From Noviherbaspirillum aerium (GTDB lineage Bacteria > Pseudomonadota > Gammaproteobacteria > Burkholderiales > Burkholderiaceae_D), in NCBI RefSeq assembly GCF_008929045.1, contig NZ_VFAH01000017.1, forward strand, positions 1-64,000: a stretch of DNA of 64,000 bases. The letters run 5' to 3'. The position numbers and the translations under genes were made by a program. Under the pieces are notes generated by a model. That model did no database searches. It saw only the letters and a list, made by a program, of their open reading frames with translations, and had not been told where the DNA came from. Within the stretch, counting starts at the first letter, position 1, and every line of letters begins with the position of its first letter. Below are positions 35,517-45,695 of this stretch, piece by piece.

Positions 35517-35731
35517 GAAAGGCGCTCCGGCGTTGATGAAACTTTGTTGCTCTCGCCACAATAGGTCGCGTATAAAAGCAAATCTCTCGTAGATGGTTTC
35601 GTCACTTCATAACCTGAGTTATGAGCCAAGACTGTTTCACAGTCAACTGAAAGTTGATACAGGGACGCCGTTGCATTCGGAGCTTGAATTTCATCATTCA
35701 CCTGTTCGGCAGTAGTCAAGCGTGAAAGCAC
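35513..35731 (-). CDS. Possible small ORF coupled to the EAL-CZB gene
   Basis: A 72-codon frame from GTG 35731 (SRLTTAEQVNDEIQAPNATA...) ends in a TGA overlapping the ATG of the phosphodiesterase gene. The 4-bp overlap is the classic arrangement for translational coupling. The product is unrecognised, weakly acidic and soluble. The ribosome site is weak, so the frame may be fortuitous leader sequence. Confidence 0.35.
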   Translation of the reverse strand: MLSRLTTAEQVNDEIQAPNATASLYQLSVDCETVLAHNSGYEVTKPSTRDLLLYATYCGESNKVSSTPERLS

Positions 35732-36025
35732 TTTACTTTCTTACAGGCTGTTAACCATACACACAATAGCGATTGACAGTGTCATCGAACAGGGGCCGCT
35801 AGCGATGTTTCCATTCAATTTTGGATGCGTATGGAAGTCGTATATGCATTCCGCAGGTGACCGCCGATAATCTGGACTCTTTCCAATCCATAAAAAGTCC
35901 ATTGCCCTGCGCCCCGTTTATCTAGGGTCGGACTGTGCCTACACTGTTTCTTACCGGTGAAGCCACCGTTACGTTAAGGCGGCCCGGTAAACAGACCGAC
36001 ACTAATCCAGCCAAGGATCTCTATC

Positions 36026-37030
36026 ATGACTACCCAATCAACCATGCATGCCCTCGTCCTCGACAGCTTTGGCACTCAACTCGTCCATCGCGAGATACCG
36101 CGCCCGTCAGCAGGTCCTGGACAGGTCCTTGTTGAAGTCAAGGCCAGCGGCGTCAATCCGCTTGACACGAAGATTCGCGCGGGAAGTGCCGCGCACGCCA
36201 AGCCGGTATTACCTGCTGTCCTCGGCATCGACCTGGCCGGCGTGGTGCGCGAGGTAGGTACGGGCGTGAGCGGTTTTAAGCCGGGCGACGAAGTGTATGG
36301 CATGACCGGCGGGGTTGGTGGGGTACAGGGCTCGTTAGCAGAATATGCGGCGGTCGATGCCCGGTTGCTCGCCATCAAGCCGAGCAACCTCAGCATGCGC
36401 GAAGCGGCCGCGCTGCCATTGGTATTTATTACTGCATGGGAAGGACTGGTTGATCGTGCCAACGTGCGCGCCGGTCAAAAAGTGCTTATCCACGGCGGCG
36501 CTGGCGGAGTCGGCCACGTCGCGATACAGATTGCAAAAGCCTTCGGTGCCAAGGTGTTCGCCACGGAAGGACCCGGTAAGCAGGAACTGGTCGAACGACT
36601 CGGTGCAACGGCGATCAATTACAGCATTGAATCCGTGGAGACGTATGTCGCCAAGCATACCGATGGCGAGGGTTTCGATATCGTGTATGACACCGTTGGG
36701 GGCACCACGCTAGATGCTTCCTTTGAAGCGGTGCGCCGCTACCAGGGACATGTGGTAAGTTGCCTCGGCTGGGGCACGCATAAGCTAGCACCGTTGTCGT
36801 TCCGTGCAGCAACGTACTCTGGTGTCTTTACACTGCTGCCGTTACTCACCGGAGAGGGCCGGGCGCACCATGGCGACATTATGCGCGAGGCGACGAAGCT
36901 GGTAGAAGCAGGGAACCTCATTCCTTTGCTTGATCCACGCAGTTTTACTCTCGTTGACGCACAAGCCGCGCATACTGCCATTGAGAACCGCAGTGCGCAT
37001 GGCAAGATCGTGGTGGATATCGCGGAATAA
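36026..37030 (+). CDS. MDR-family NADPH:quinone oxidoreductase
   Basis: The 334-residue protein has the GroES-like part with ASGVNPLDTKIRAG and LGIDLAGVVREVG, and the NADPH motif IHGGAGGVGHVAIQIAKAFG. The C-terminal ENRSAHGKIVVDI end is typical of zinc-independent quinone reductases or zeta-crystallin-like proteins. It belongs to the same superfamily as the protein at 31641-32666 but is clearly distinct. Its start follows GGATCTCTATC, so the ribosome site is modest. A LysR gene follows 92 bp downstream on the same strand and may regulate it. Confidence 0.9.
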   Translation: MTTQSTMHALVLDSFGTQLVHREIPRPSAGPGQVLVEVKASGVNPLDTKIRAGSAAHAKPVLPAVLGIDLAGVVREVGTGVSGFKPGDEVYGMTGGVGGVQGSLAEYAAVDARLLAIKPSNLSMREAAALPLVFITAWEGLVDRANVRAGQKVLIHGGAGGVGHVAIQIAKAFGAKVFATEGPGKQELVERLGATAINYSIESVETYVAKHTDGEGFDIVYDTVGGTTLDASFEAVRRYQGHVVSCLGWGTHKLAPLSFRAATYSGVFTLLPLLTGEGRAHHGDIMREATKLVEAGNLIPLLDPRSFTLVDAQAAHTAIENRSAHGKIVVDIAE

Positions 37031-37122
37031 GCGCCAGGTGCAGCTGCCGTAGCAGGGAAGCGCCCATGATACAGTGCGACAACGTCTTATCGGTATTGGA
37101 CCCCTGCTACAGGAATTACCAC

Positions 37123-38013
37123 ATGGATCGTCTTGAAGCCTTGAGAGTATTTTGTCGGGTTGTCGAGTATGGCGGATTCAGTAAAGCCGCCGACAGGCTG
37201 GGCATATCTACGCCCTCAACCACCAAACAGGTCGCAGCGCTGGAAAATCACTTCAATGTGAAGTTACTCAATAGGACTACGCGACGCATGTCGCTTACTG
37301 ACGAAGGCCGTCGATGCTATGAACAGGCGCTGCAATTGCTCAACGGTATGGCTGAGTTGGAAGACAGTCTCCAACAATCGCATGCGACACCATCTGGTAT
37401 CTTACGTATCGACATGTCGACCATCATTAGCCGTTTGTATGTTGCCCCTGCTCTTCCACGCTTTCTCGCTCAATATCCCGATATCCGCATCAAGGTAACC
37501 ATTAATGATCGCATGACCGACATAGTGGACGAAGGTGTCGACGTTTCGGTACGCATCGGCGAGTTGGCCGATTCCAACCTGATCGCCAAGCCGTTATGCA
37601 AGACTAGCTACCTATGCTGCGCCTCACCAGCGTTCATTCGCAAACATGGGCTTCCTTCTTCGCCAGAAGATCTGGATCTTTTTCCCTGCCTAAGCTTTCT
37701 AAAGCTGCATTCGCGTCAGCCGCGCCCCTGGGCCTTTGAGAAAAACGGCGAGCAGCTGCTGTACTCGCCAGACCCCCGGATTGGCATCGACCATCCGGAA
37801 TCGCTGATCGAAGCCACCATTGCGGGTGGCGGCATCGTGCAGCTGCTGTCGGTTAGCGTGCAGCCTTTCGTGCAAACTGGCCAGCTAGTCCCGGTACTCG
37901 AAGATTGGGCGGCACCTGGCCCGACCGTTGCGGCGCTCTACCAGCAGAAGAACCTTCAGGCGGCAAAGATCAAGGTATTCGTGGAATTTCTGCAAACCTT
38001 GTTTCAACGATAG
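37123..38013 (+). CDS. LysR-family transcriptional regulator
   Basis: The 296-residue protein begins MDRLEALRVFCRVVEYGGFS with a winged helix-turn-helix (KAADRLGISTPSTTKQVAAL, LLNRTTRRMSLTDEG). The effector domain follows (GILRIDMSTIISRLYVAPAL..., DVSVRIGELADSNLIAKPL). It belongs to the large CrgA/PA-type LysR subgroup. ATG 37123 was chosen because AGGA lies 9 nt upstream and the helix-turn-helix starts there; a longer frame to 37066 adds no conserved sequence. It is co-directional with the MDR gene, which is less usual for LysR but common in this subgroup. Confidence 0.92.
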   Translation: MDRLEALRVFCRVVEYGGFSKAADRLGISTPSTTKQVAALENHFNVKLLNRTTRRMSLTDEGRRCYEQALQLLNGMAELEDSLQQSHATPSGILRIDMSTIISRLYVAPALPRFLAQYPDIRIKVTINDRMTDIVDEGVDVSVRIGELADSNLIAKPLCKTSYLCCASPAFIRKHGLPSSPEDLDLFPCLSFLKLHSRQPRPWAFEKNGEQLLYSPDPRIGIDHPESLIEATIAGGGIVQLLSVSVQPFVQTGQLVPVLEDWAAPGPTVAALYQQKNLQAAKIKVFVEFLQTLFQR

Positions 38014-38285
38014 TTATTGAGTAGCTGCGGACTGGCGAGCGGCACCACAATGGTCATACGCATTTCTCGATAGTAGTCATTCAATGGGCTTAGTGATCTG
38101 TACAAGTTTTGGGTAATGCGAAGCGGCCGTAGGTTCGCTCGCTCACATCCGGAATGGCGTACGTTAATAAGTCCGCTCTCCTCTGCCAGCCAACGACAAT
38201 CGGCCATCATCCTCAACACACTGTTTTCATGACTCGTCAATGCAGGCTACCTGGCGGGTAACCCACTATCTCTGTCCAGGCGAAG

Positions 38286-38994
38286 ATCAGGAAAGGCTCG
38301 ACCACGGTTGACACGGTATTGAAAAAAGATTTGTGGGTTGAAGTCAAGAAAACCATAGAAACGATGCCAAAGGAAACCGAACGAGACCGCGAGCACTATT
38401 GACGTACCAGATGGCTTTTTCCCCTGCTTTATCCATGTGGATTACGGATCTCAGAAGTCGTTGAAAACACAATGGGGGACTTCTTCCGCCGGGGAGATAG
38501 GGATGGCAAAGATTGCTGGTGGCTGGAAGTTATCGGCAAAGGTCGCAAGACACGCATGGTCCCGGCCACGACAGAATTGATGACGGAGCTTGGCCGGTAT
38601 CGAACTGAGAAGGGACGCAAGCCGCTTCCGATCCTCGCGGAAGGAACACCCTTAATGCTACCTACCGGAGCCATACATCGCCCACTGACATGTAGTGCAG
38701 TTCATGGAATAGTAAAGTGCGTTTTTGCGAACACTGGTACGCGTCCGGACACTTACGGACCCGTCTTACAAAGGCATGGCTGTGAGGGTGAAGGTGGCGT
38801 CGGCTCATTGGTTGCGGCATACCGCTGGCTGGCATATGGCAAACAGTGCTATCGACCTGCGTTATGCACGGGACAACCTCGGACATGTATCAATCGCGAC
38901 CACGAGCATCAATAATTTGGGATCGACTACAACAACAGGCGATTTACGAAATAAGCTGCGCATTTTGACCATCAGAATAAACCAGGAATTTTGA
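38286..38994 (+). pseudogene. Tyrosine recombinase (integrase) remnant
   Basis: Pieces of a phage/plasmid-type integrase can be read in two frames. The first is LKKDLWVEVKKTIETMPKET, a TGA after EHY, then RTRWLFPLLYPCGLRISEVV (box I Arg) and LEVIGKGRKTRMVPAT (beta-strand Lys) on to TCSAVHGIVK. After a frameshift near 38770 the second continues SAHWLRHTAGWHMANSAIDL (box II H-x-x-R) and RDNLGHVSIATTS. The nucleophile Tyr, normally in ..TS-IY, is replaced (SINNLGS). One stop, one frameshift and loss of Tyr make it inactive. It marks a former integrated element; no attachment site was identified. Confidence 0.7.
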
Positions 38995-39012
38995 AACGAC
39001 CGACTGACTAGC

Positions 39013-39210
39013 ATGTCCGCTTTCTGGAGCATCGTCTGCGCGCAACTGATCAATCGCGCGACGCGGCGCCGGACGCTGACGGAATTCGGCCGCACTTACC
39101 ACGAGCGCTGCCGGGCAATCCTGACGGAAGCGCATGCGGCGGATGCCTTGGCGGCCGACCAAGTCCATGCTGGCTGCAAACATCCCACGTGGCGCGCCGT
39201 ATCCACGTGA
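39013..39210 (+). pseudogene. LysR-family gene fragment
   Basis: The frame encodes QLINRATRRRTLTEFGRTYH, ERCRAILTEAHAADALAADQ, the end of a LysR helix-turn-helix and the linker helix. The preceding residues of the domain (FLEHRLRA) are in a different frame, and the effector domain is missing after ADQV. It is a small recombination leftover next to the integrase remnant. Confidence 0.6.
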
Positions 39211-39791
39211 CAGTGGATGCGCTGGCGGCTACTCTGCCGAAGATGATGACCTAAGGGCGGCAGTGCTCAACCATTGATCATTCCGGGGTGGGCTCATCCC
39301 CCCGGTGATGGGCATGGCACTTGATTCCACAGTTTGATTTCTCTGCTGGTCACTCCTGCAGCTGGGTCATACGCTGTCGGCACCAGATATCAGCATGAGG
39401 AACGACTATGGGTCAACGCGATAAAGCGTTTCAACCACAGGCACGGGTTGGATCATGAATATTGCTTGTGCCGGCAGCGCATAGCTCGAACCCTGGGGCA
39501 GGCAGGAGCGATAGCACTTCACCACACATGCGCCCGGTGAATGATGTGCGATATGCACATGGAATTACCCTGGCCTGCGAAGTATTGTTAAGTCATATCA
39601 TCGCCTGAAGATGCGGCACCATGGCGCCATGGCCGGATTGGTAACGCGGAGCAGATCAGATGACCTAGACGACTTAAGAAATAGCAACTGCTGCGGACTT
39701 CCGGTTCGACGTACGACATACAACCCGTCGTTTCATGTTGTCAGAATCGACCAGTAGCAGGATTCCAACCATTAAATGAACTGGAGTTAGC
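39211..39791. other. Intergenic region without a recognised gene
   Basis: No supported frame or repeat between the LysR fragment and the esterase gene. A short plus-strand frame at 39334-39540 has no recognisable features. Confidence 0.5.
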
Positions 39792-41528
39792 ATGATGATT
39801 CGTTGCATGACGCGTTCGGTCGGTATTGCCTCTGTTCTCTTGTTGATGCTCCAGGGCTGCGGCGGTGACTCGAAATCGGCTACGGGCACACCGGGCCAGG
39901 GCACCAGGCTGATGCCGGTGTCCTCTGTGACCAGCGACAATGGGCTTCGCCGCGCAACAAGGTATGGAGACGTGATCGGCACGCACGACGAGGCGACGGG
40001 TTCACTGCAATGGCTGGGCATCCCCTATGCAAAGCCACCGACGGGGTCGCTGCGCTGGCAGGCGCCTGTAGAACCCGATGCATGGTCCAGCCCGCGCCAG
40101 GCGAAAGCCTTCGGCCCCTCATGCAGCCAGGGCGGAAGAATGTTCAGTCCCGCTCCCGACACCGGAACATATAGCCTGTCGGTGCGTGACGGCCTTGGCA
40201 AGCCGGTCGGCGCCGAGGACTGCCTGACGATCAACATCTGGCGGCCTGACGCTGCTGAAGGGCCGCTTCCGGTCATCGTGTTCATCCACGGCGGCAGTAA
40301 CGTGGTGGGCTACTCGGCGGACCCCATGTACAACGGCGCTGCCCTGGCAAACAGGACAGGTGCGGTTGTCGTGACATTGAACTACCGGTTGGGCCTGCTT
40401 GGATGGTTCGACCTGGCGCAGCTCAAAACGGGCGAACCCGCATCGGATTCAGCCAACTTCGGCACTCTCGACCAGATCCAGGCGTTGAGATTCATTCAAA
40501 ATAACATTGCTTCCTTCGGCGGCGATCCCGCGAACGTCACCGTCATGGGCGAATCAGCAGGAGCGGTGAATGTCTGGGCATTGCTGGTTTCGCCGCTTGC
40601 CAGCGGACTCATGCACAAAGCCGTATCGATGAGCGGCGGCCTGTCGGTCAAGACGCCTTCGGACTCGCGCGATTATGCCCAGAAACTGCTGCGCGCACTT
40701 CTGATTGCGGACGGAAGAGCCTCGGACGATGTCAGTGCGGATCTCTACGTCGCGACGCATACCGCTTCGCAGATCGCTACATACCTGCGTTCCAAGACAC
40801 CGGACGAGATGATCCGGGTCGCCATCGCCAGCAAACTGCCTGATGCGCCTGCGGTGCTGACCGACAACTACGTCATCCCCTGGGCTCCGCATACTGCCAT
40901 CGCCGCGGGCCGCTACAACCGGGTGCCTATGCTGGCCGGCAATACGCTTGAGGAGGGCAAACTGTTCGGCGGACTGGTCGGCGCCTATAAGCCAACTGAC
41001 TATGACCGGTTCACGATGATGTATAACTTCGATCCGAACGTGGCGACCGCCTTGAGGGATGCGGACTTCATCCAGCCGCAGCACCTGCCTGTCGAGCAGC
41101 CCGGCACCGGATGGAACAGTGTCGCGTATGGATTGACCACAGGAGTATTTACCTCCTTGACGCTGGCTTCACTGAACACCCTTGCAACTCAGCAGCCCAG
41201 CCAGACCTGGTACTACCGCTTCGATTGGCGAAACGAGCCCGCGCCGTTCAGGAACGTCTATGGCGCGGTGCATGCACTGGACCTGCCCTTCTGGTTTGGC
41301 AATTTCGGGCGCAGCTTCTTTTCTTTCGCTTTTAACGACGTGAACCGTCCCGGCCGGGAACAACTGTCGGCTTCCATGATGACGACAATCAGGAGCTTCG
41401 CTGCCACAGGAAATCCGCATAACCCGCAATTGGGCATCGCAGCCTGGCCGAACTGGCCCTCCGGCGTGGTGTTCGACGCCACGAACCAGGAACAGCGCCT
41501 CAGCGTGCAACTTCTGCCCGTACCGTAG
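39792..41528 (+). CDS. Type-B carboxylesterase lipoprotein
   Basis: The 578-residue protein has a lipoprotein signal (LLLMLQGC-GGDS) followed by a carboxylesterase type B domain. It starts with LQWLGIPYAKPPTGSLRW and contains AEDCLTINIW, the oxyanion loop FIHGGSN, NYRLGLLGWFD, and the nucleophile elbow MGESAGAVNVW with Ser255. The C-terminal ALDLPFWFGN region provides the usual His. It hydrolyses esters, probably at the outer face of the cell. GGAG lies 6 nt before the ATG. It is monocistronic: a strong terminator follows at 41654-41680. Confidence 0.92.
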   Translation: MMIRCMTRSVGIASVLLLMLQGCGGDSKSATGTPGQGTRLMPVSSVTSDNGLRRATRYGDVIGTHDEATGSLQWLGIPYAKPPTGSLRWQAPVEPDAWSSPRQAKAFGPSCSQGGRMFSPAPDTGTYSLSVRDGLGKPVGAEDCLTINIWRPDAAEGPLPVIVFIHGGSNVVGYSADPMYNGAALANRTGAVVVTLNYRLGLLGWFDLAQLKTGEPASDSANFGTLDQIQALRFIQNNIASFGGDPANVTVMGESAGAVNVWALLVSPLASGLMHKAVSMSGGLSVKTPSDSRDYAQKLLRALLIADGRASDDVSADLYVATHTASQIATYLRSKTPDEMIRVAIASKLPDAPAVLTDNYVIPWAPHTAIAAGRYNRVPMLAGNTLEEGKLFGGLVGAYKPTDYDRFTMMYNFDPNVATALRDADFIQPQHLPVEQPGTGWNSVAYGLTTGVFTSLTLASLNTLATQQPSQTWYYRFDWRNEPAPFRNVYGAVHALDLPFWFGNFGRSFFSFAFNDVNRPGREQLSASMMTTIRSFAATGNPHNPQLGIAAWPNWPSGVVFDATNQEQRLSVQLLPVP

Positions 41529-41653
41529 GAGAGATAGGCCCAAGAATTTAACAAATTAAGAACTTAAGAACTTTGAAATTCAAGCAGGCTTGTCCACTCT
41601 ACCTGGATGGCCAAGGGTAACTTTCCGCGATTTCATAAGGTTTGGAACAATCG

Positions 41654-41680
41654 GCCACCCATCTTGATGGGTGGCTTTTT
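41654..41680 (+). terminator. Rho-independent terminator after the esterase gene
   Basis: GCCACCCATC and GATGGGTGGC form a perfect stem closed by a CTTG loop, followed by TTTTT. It is 125 bp after the esterase stop. The rest of 41529-41915 contains no recognised gene. Confidence 0.85.
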
Positions 41681-41915
41681 AATGCGCTTCCTGCGAGGCC
41701 GGCACCATCCTTTTATGATGTTTGATATCAGTTGAAGCAGACCGTGGTTGCCAAGTTCTGGCCGTCAAAAATTAACCCTTAACCTCCAGTCGTTCTTCCA
41801 GAAAACCGACGGTCAACGTTTGACATGCCATGCCAGGCCGCTAGGCGACTGCACGATGAATGAGGTACGCTGCATCGGCTCCGATTCTTGATGGAGCCTT
41901 GGTTGATTCACGAAG

Positions 41916-42335
41916 TTATACTCGACCGGGTCGGCGTAGGATTTCAAGTCTAGCCCGGCATGTGCCTAACCCAGTTTTTCTGGCCAGTATGACTGGTATC
42001 AGTTTTTCAAGGGTCGTGAAGCCGATCGGCTTTTGGACGTGGGCATGGAAGGCAAATGCTCGCGCTGCTTCCCTCCTCAAGTTTCTGGGCCAGGCGCTTT
42101 TGCCAATAAAACCTGCAACGGGGTATTCCTCCTTGAGGGCCGCGCCGAGTTCATAGCCATCCATCCCGGGCATCCCGATGTCCAGTTTGAACAGGTCGAC
42201 CGGTTCGCCCTTGGCTAGTGCGATTGCTGTGTACGGAACAGTCGCGACAACGGACCGATAGCCCCACATCTCTTAAATTGTGGCAAGGGCGTAGACACTG
42301 TCAGCGGCGGCGTCCACCACCATTATCAGTGGCTT
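41916..42335 (-). pseudogene. Degenerate response-regulator receiver domain
   Basis: On the minus strand the frame reads KPLIMVVDAAADSVYALATI, a TAA, then EMWGYRSVVATVPYTAIALA, LDIGMPGMDGYELGAALKEE, AGFHAH-like FAFHAHVQKPIGFTTLEKLI. This is a receiver domain like those at the end of hybrid kinases, with the acceptor Asp still present (KLDIGMPGMDG). The acidic pair is damaged (VVDA instead of VVDD), and an in-frame stop lies near 42282. The upstream kinase part is absent. It lies just before the intact Cache hybrid kinase gene on the other strand. Confidence 0.55.
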
Positions 42336-42580
42336 GGCTGCTACTTCGCGTTCCACTCCGCTTTGGGGTGCTGTCAGAAGAATGCCATCGCTTTGTCACT
42401 GCATTGATGCACCATCCAGCTATGCCTGAATGATCGCGGACCGCCTGACGTATCGCCAAAGGCATGAAACATGCCCTTTACATTTACATGAAAGAAATTG
42501 CAGGAATGGAAATTCACATACAATCAGGGGCCTCATAAAACGCGCATATCTGCCCAGCCCAACAACATTACAAAATTGCA

Positions 42581-44803
42581 ATGAAAGTCCGTAGCTACTT
42601 GCTGTCGCTTGCACTGATCATTCTGATTCCCGTGGTAGTCTTCTCCGGACTTGCGGTCGCGCGCCTCCACGACGCTTTTCATCGGTCGTCAGAAGAAAAC
42701 CAGATGGAAATTGCCCGCTCCATCGCGTTGGCCATTGACCAGGAACTGACGAGTGCCAAGTCTGCTTTACGGGTGCTTGCTGCATCCAGCTTTCTGGAAG
42801 CGGAAGATTTTTCAGCTTTTTACCAGCATGCGAAGGTCGCGAATATCGGGGAGACGGGTTGGGTCATTCTCTATGATGCCAAGGGCGACCAGGTCATCAA
42901 CACGCGCGTTCCCTATGGGACCCCCATTTCCACGGCCAGGGATCGGCGTGAGCTTCTCAGGGTACTAGAAACGACAGAGATAACGGCATCCAACCTGTTT
43001 TTCGGCCAAGGAGCCAAGCAGCACGTCCTCACACTGGAAATGCCGGTTATTCTGCCTTCGGGGAAAAAATATGTGCTGTCACAAGTCTTTTTACCGGAGC
43101 ACTTTCATTTAGCGTTCGCCGCACGACAAATTTCTGCCGACTGGTTAGTCGGCGTGTTTGATCGCAACGGGACGATCATCGGCCGTAGTCATCGAGCAGA
43201 GAAGTACATCGGAAAACCGGTGATCGCCTCAATGAAAGCTGCAATATCGGCACAACGCGAAGGCACTTTGCACCATCACACAAGCGACGGCATTGAAGTG
43301 TTCGACGTATTCACGCAGTCAAAAGTGTCAGGGTGGACGGTAGCCGTCGGAGCGCCTGTGGCCATCATAGAAAAAGCGACCAACCACGCACTTTTCCTGT
43401 GGATCGGTGGGCTGATCATTGCTTCGGTAGTCGGAGTCGGTTTTGCAGCACACTTCAGCCGCCGTCTGGTACGCGCCATCACCGATTCCGCCGAATCAGC
43501 CGTCATGCTTGGAAAAGGCCTGCGGCCGACTAGGTCAGCGATGACACGCATCATGGAAGTAGACCGCTTGAATTCCGCGCTCAACGATACTGCCGCACTC
43601 CTTGACGAAGAGCGGGCATCTCGCACAGCTGCGGAAGCAGAGCGCGAACATCTGTTGAAGTCGGAGAAGCAGGCGCGCCTGACTGCTGATGAGATGAACA
43701 AGGCGAAAGACCATTTCCTCGCCATGCTTAGTCACGAACTGCGCAATCCCATCAATGCCATCACAGCAGGAATTTCAGTATTTGAACTGAACCTCGGACG
43801 TGAGGCAGTGGCAAAGGCCGTCAAGGTGATGCAGCGACAGGGGACGCACCTGCAACGCATCCTCGACGACCTGCTGGATGTTAGCCGTGCCTTGACTGGA
43901 CGGCTCTCTCTTAAAACGCAACGTTTTGATCTGAGCCGCCTGGTTGCAAATAGCGTCGCCTCACTTCAAGCCGCAGGCAGACTCAGCGATCATGAACTCA
44001 CTGTCTCGACAGTGCACGCATGGGCAGACGTAGATCCAGTACGCGCAGAACAAATCTTGACCAATCTTCTTGACAATGCCGTCAAATACACCCCGTCCGG
44101 CGGACAAATACAGGTATCGCTGCAAGCTATTGAGCAGCATGCGGTACTGACCGTGCGCGACAATGGGATAGGCATATCGCCCGAACTGCTGCCGAAGATA
44201 TTTGATGTCTTTGTGCAAGCAGACAGTTCGCTTGACCGATCTCGTGGTGGACTTGGCATCGGTCTATCGTTAGTGAAGGGACTTGTGGGCATGCATGGCG
44301 GCACGATCGAAGCGGAGAGCAACGGTTTGGGTAGCGGCAGCACGTTTACCCTACGTTTTCCCCTGCAAGAAGCTCCGCATGATGAGGTGTTGGAGCCTGA
44401 AGAGACGAATGGATTCAAACCGGGATCAGTGCTGCTTGTCGAAGACAATGACGATGCACGCGAGCTTTTCGCGATGATGCTTGAGTCGAGCGGTTACAAT
44501 GTGCTGCAAGCAGATAATGGCGCGACCGGAGTGCGTATTGCCGCAGAAGAGCTTCCGGAAATCGCATTCATCGACATTGGCTTGCCCGGTATGAATGGGT
44601 ATCAAGTTGCTGAACAGATTCGAAACAGTCCAATTACAAAATCAATATCGCTGGTTGCACTAAGTGGATATGGCACCGAAAACGACCTGTGGCAGTCAGC
44701 GAATTCCGGGTTCGATCGTCACCTTGTCAAACCTGTCAAGCTATCCGACCTTGTTGCAACGATTGTCGCTCTCCGTGATCAAAGCGCGGCAACGAAACGT
44801 TGA
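42581..44803 (+). CDS. Cache-domain hybrid histidine kinase with receiver
   Basis: The 740-residue membrane kinase has TM1 (about 8-28), a periplasmic dCache-like domain (about 30-260; TGWVILYDAKGDQVINTRVPYG and GVFDRNGTIIGRS), TM2 (about 272-292), a HAMP-like linker and coiled coil, HisKA with LSHELRNPI (His385), HATPase (NLLDNAVKYT, DNGIGIS, GLGIGLSLVKGL) and a receiver with Asp665 (FIDIGLPGMNG). It probably senses a small molecule such as a carboxylate outside the membrane. No transcription factor is adjacent, so phosphotransfer to a distant regulator is likely. The ATG is not preceded by a strong ribosome site. Confidence 0.9.
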   Translation: MKVRSYLLSLALIILIPVVVFSGLAVARLHDAFHRSSEENQMEIARSIALAIDQELTSAKSALRVLAASSFLEAEDFSAFYQHAKVANIGETGWVILYDAKGDQVINTRVPYGTPISTARDRRELLRVLETTEITASNLFFGQGAKQHVLTLEMPVILPSGKKYVLSQVFLPEHFHLAFAARQISADWLVGVFDRNGTIIGRSHRAEKYIGKPVIASMKAAISAQREGTLHHHTSDGIEVFDVFTQSKVSGWTVAVGAPVAIIEKATNHALFLWIGGLIIASVVGVGFAAHFSRRLVRAITDSAESAVMLGKGLRPTRSAMTRIMEVDRLNSALNDTAALLDEERASRTAAEAEREHLLKSEKQARLTADEMNKAKDHFLAMLSHELRNPINAITAGISVFELNLGREAVAKAVKVMQRQGTHLQRILDDLLDVSRALTGRLSLKTQRFDLSRLVANSVASLQAAGRLSDHELTVSTVHAWADVDPVRAEQILTNLLDNAVKYTPSGGQIQVSLQAIEQHAVLTVRDNGIGISPELLPKIFDVFVQADSSLDRSRGGLGIGLSLVKGLVGMHGGTIEAESNGLGSGSTFTLRFPLQEAPHDEVLEPEETNGFKPGSVLLVEDNDDARELFAMMLESSGYNVLQADNGATGVRIAAEELPEIAFIDIGLPGMNGYQVAEQIRNSPITKSISLVALSGYGTENDLWQSANSGFDRHLVKPVKLSDLVATIVALRDQSAATKR

Positions 44804-44957
44804 CTGCAATTCCGCTCCGGCCGCGCCAGATGGTGCCATTTGATTTGACTACCGCATATTTCGTACCGCACAAATACCCAATATGTTTCCGTTGTGATCC
44901 GATCTGACAGAGTCTTTCGGGTTGAGAATGTCTGAGCCTATACCGGTCGTTCGGCAC

Positions 44958-45323
44958 TTACACCGTCTTTTTCACCTCACTGGGTTTGACGCGTTGAGAC
45001 AAGATGAACAAGTTGCCCACCAAGGCTGTTATGGCGCCGATAATCAAATAACCTGACAAAGGCAGCCCTTCAAACATGACGGATATCGCGATGGCGACGA
45101 TGGGTACCAGGACAAACGAGAATGACGCACGTGCAGGACCAATGCGTCGAATCAGCTCGAAGTAGAGCAAAAACGCACACACCGATGCAGCAAGGACAAG
45201 GTAGGCAAGGCTGCCGAGATACGCTTTGGAAAGGCTGAAAGAAATCGGGACCTGGAGCGCGAGTGCAGCGCACGTTCGGAAAACAGTTCTCGATGTATCA
45301 CCAAGAAAAACGATCCCCGGCAC
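44958..45323 (-). pseudogene. C-terminal fragment of an EamA/DMT-family transporter
   Basis: The 121-codon frame covers most of the second EamA repeat: AYLGSLAYLVLAASVCAFLL, YFELIRRIGPARASFSFVLV, PIVAIAISVMFEGL and AITALVGNLFIL. It therefore has about four transmembrane helices, and the first half of the transporter is missing. Upstream sequence shows no continuation in any frame I could read. Probably a deletion remnant. Confidence 0.65.
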
Positions 45324-45695
45324 CCACTTTGCTAAAGAACGCTCAATGCTGCCTTGGTACAGTATCGAATTTCGTTAGGCGACTGGTTTTGTGACATTAT
45401 CGCCAGAATGTCTTAAATAAGAACGGTAGCTGTGGGTTTCCCATTCTTCGTAACGTATTAGATGGCACATAGATAATGAAATTCCAAGTTCTATGAAACA
45501 GTACTGGCCGATGGAGCAATGGCACATAGTCAACACAAGTGAAGATTGCTTTGAAAGTGCATCGGATCGGCAGAACTTGCAGTCCCCTTGCAACTGAACC
45601 GCCGTGCCGAGCGAACTGTCGCCCGTCTCCCGCTTACGCCTATCCAATCATGTCCGTTGTTACGGCACGACCAGTCATTGCTGATTCCCATTTGC
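45324..45695. other. Intergenic region without a recognised gene
   Basis: Nothing recognisable lies between the EamA fragment and the end of the hydrolase gene; short frames have no family features. Confidence 0.5.

Noticed and set aside
38004-38240. 78-codon minus-strand frame after the LysR gene
   Set aside because: It needs a TTG start without a ribosome site and shows no family similarity.
45375-45647. 90-codon minus-strand frame upstream of the EamA fragment
   Set aside because: No ribosome site or motif; the residues do not continue the transporter.
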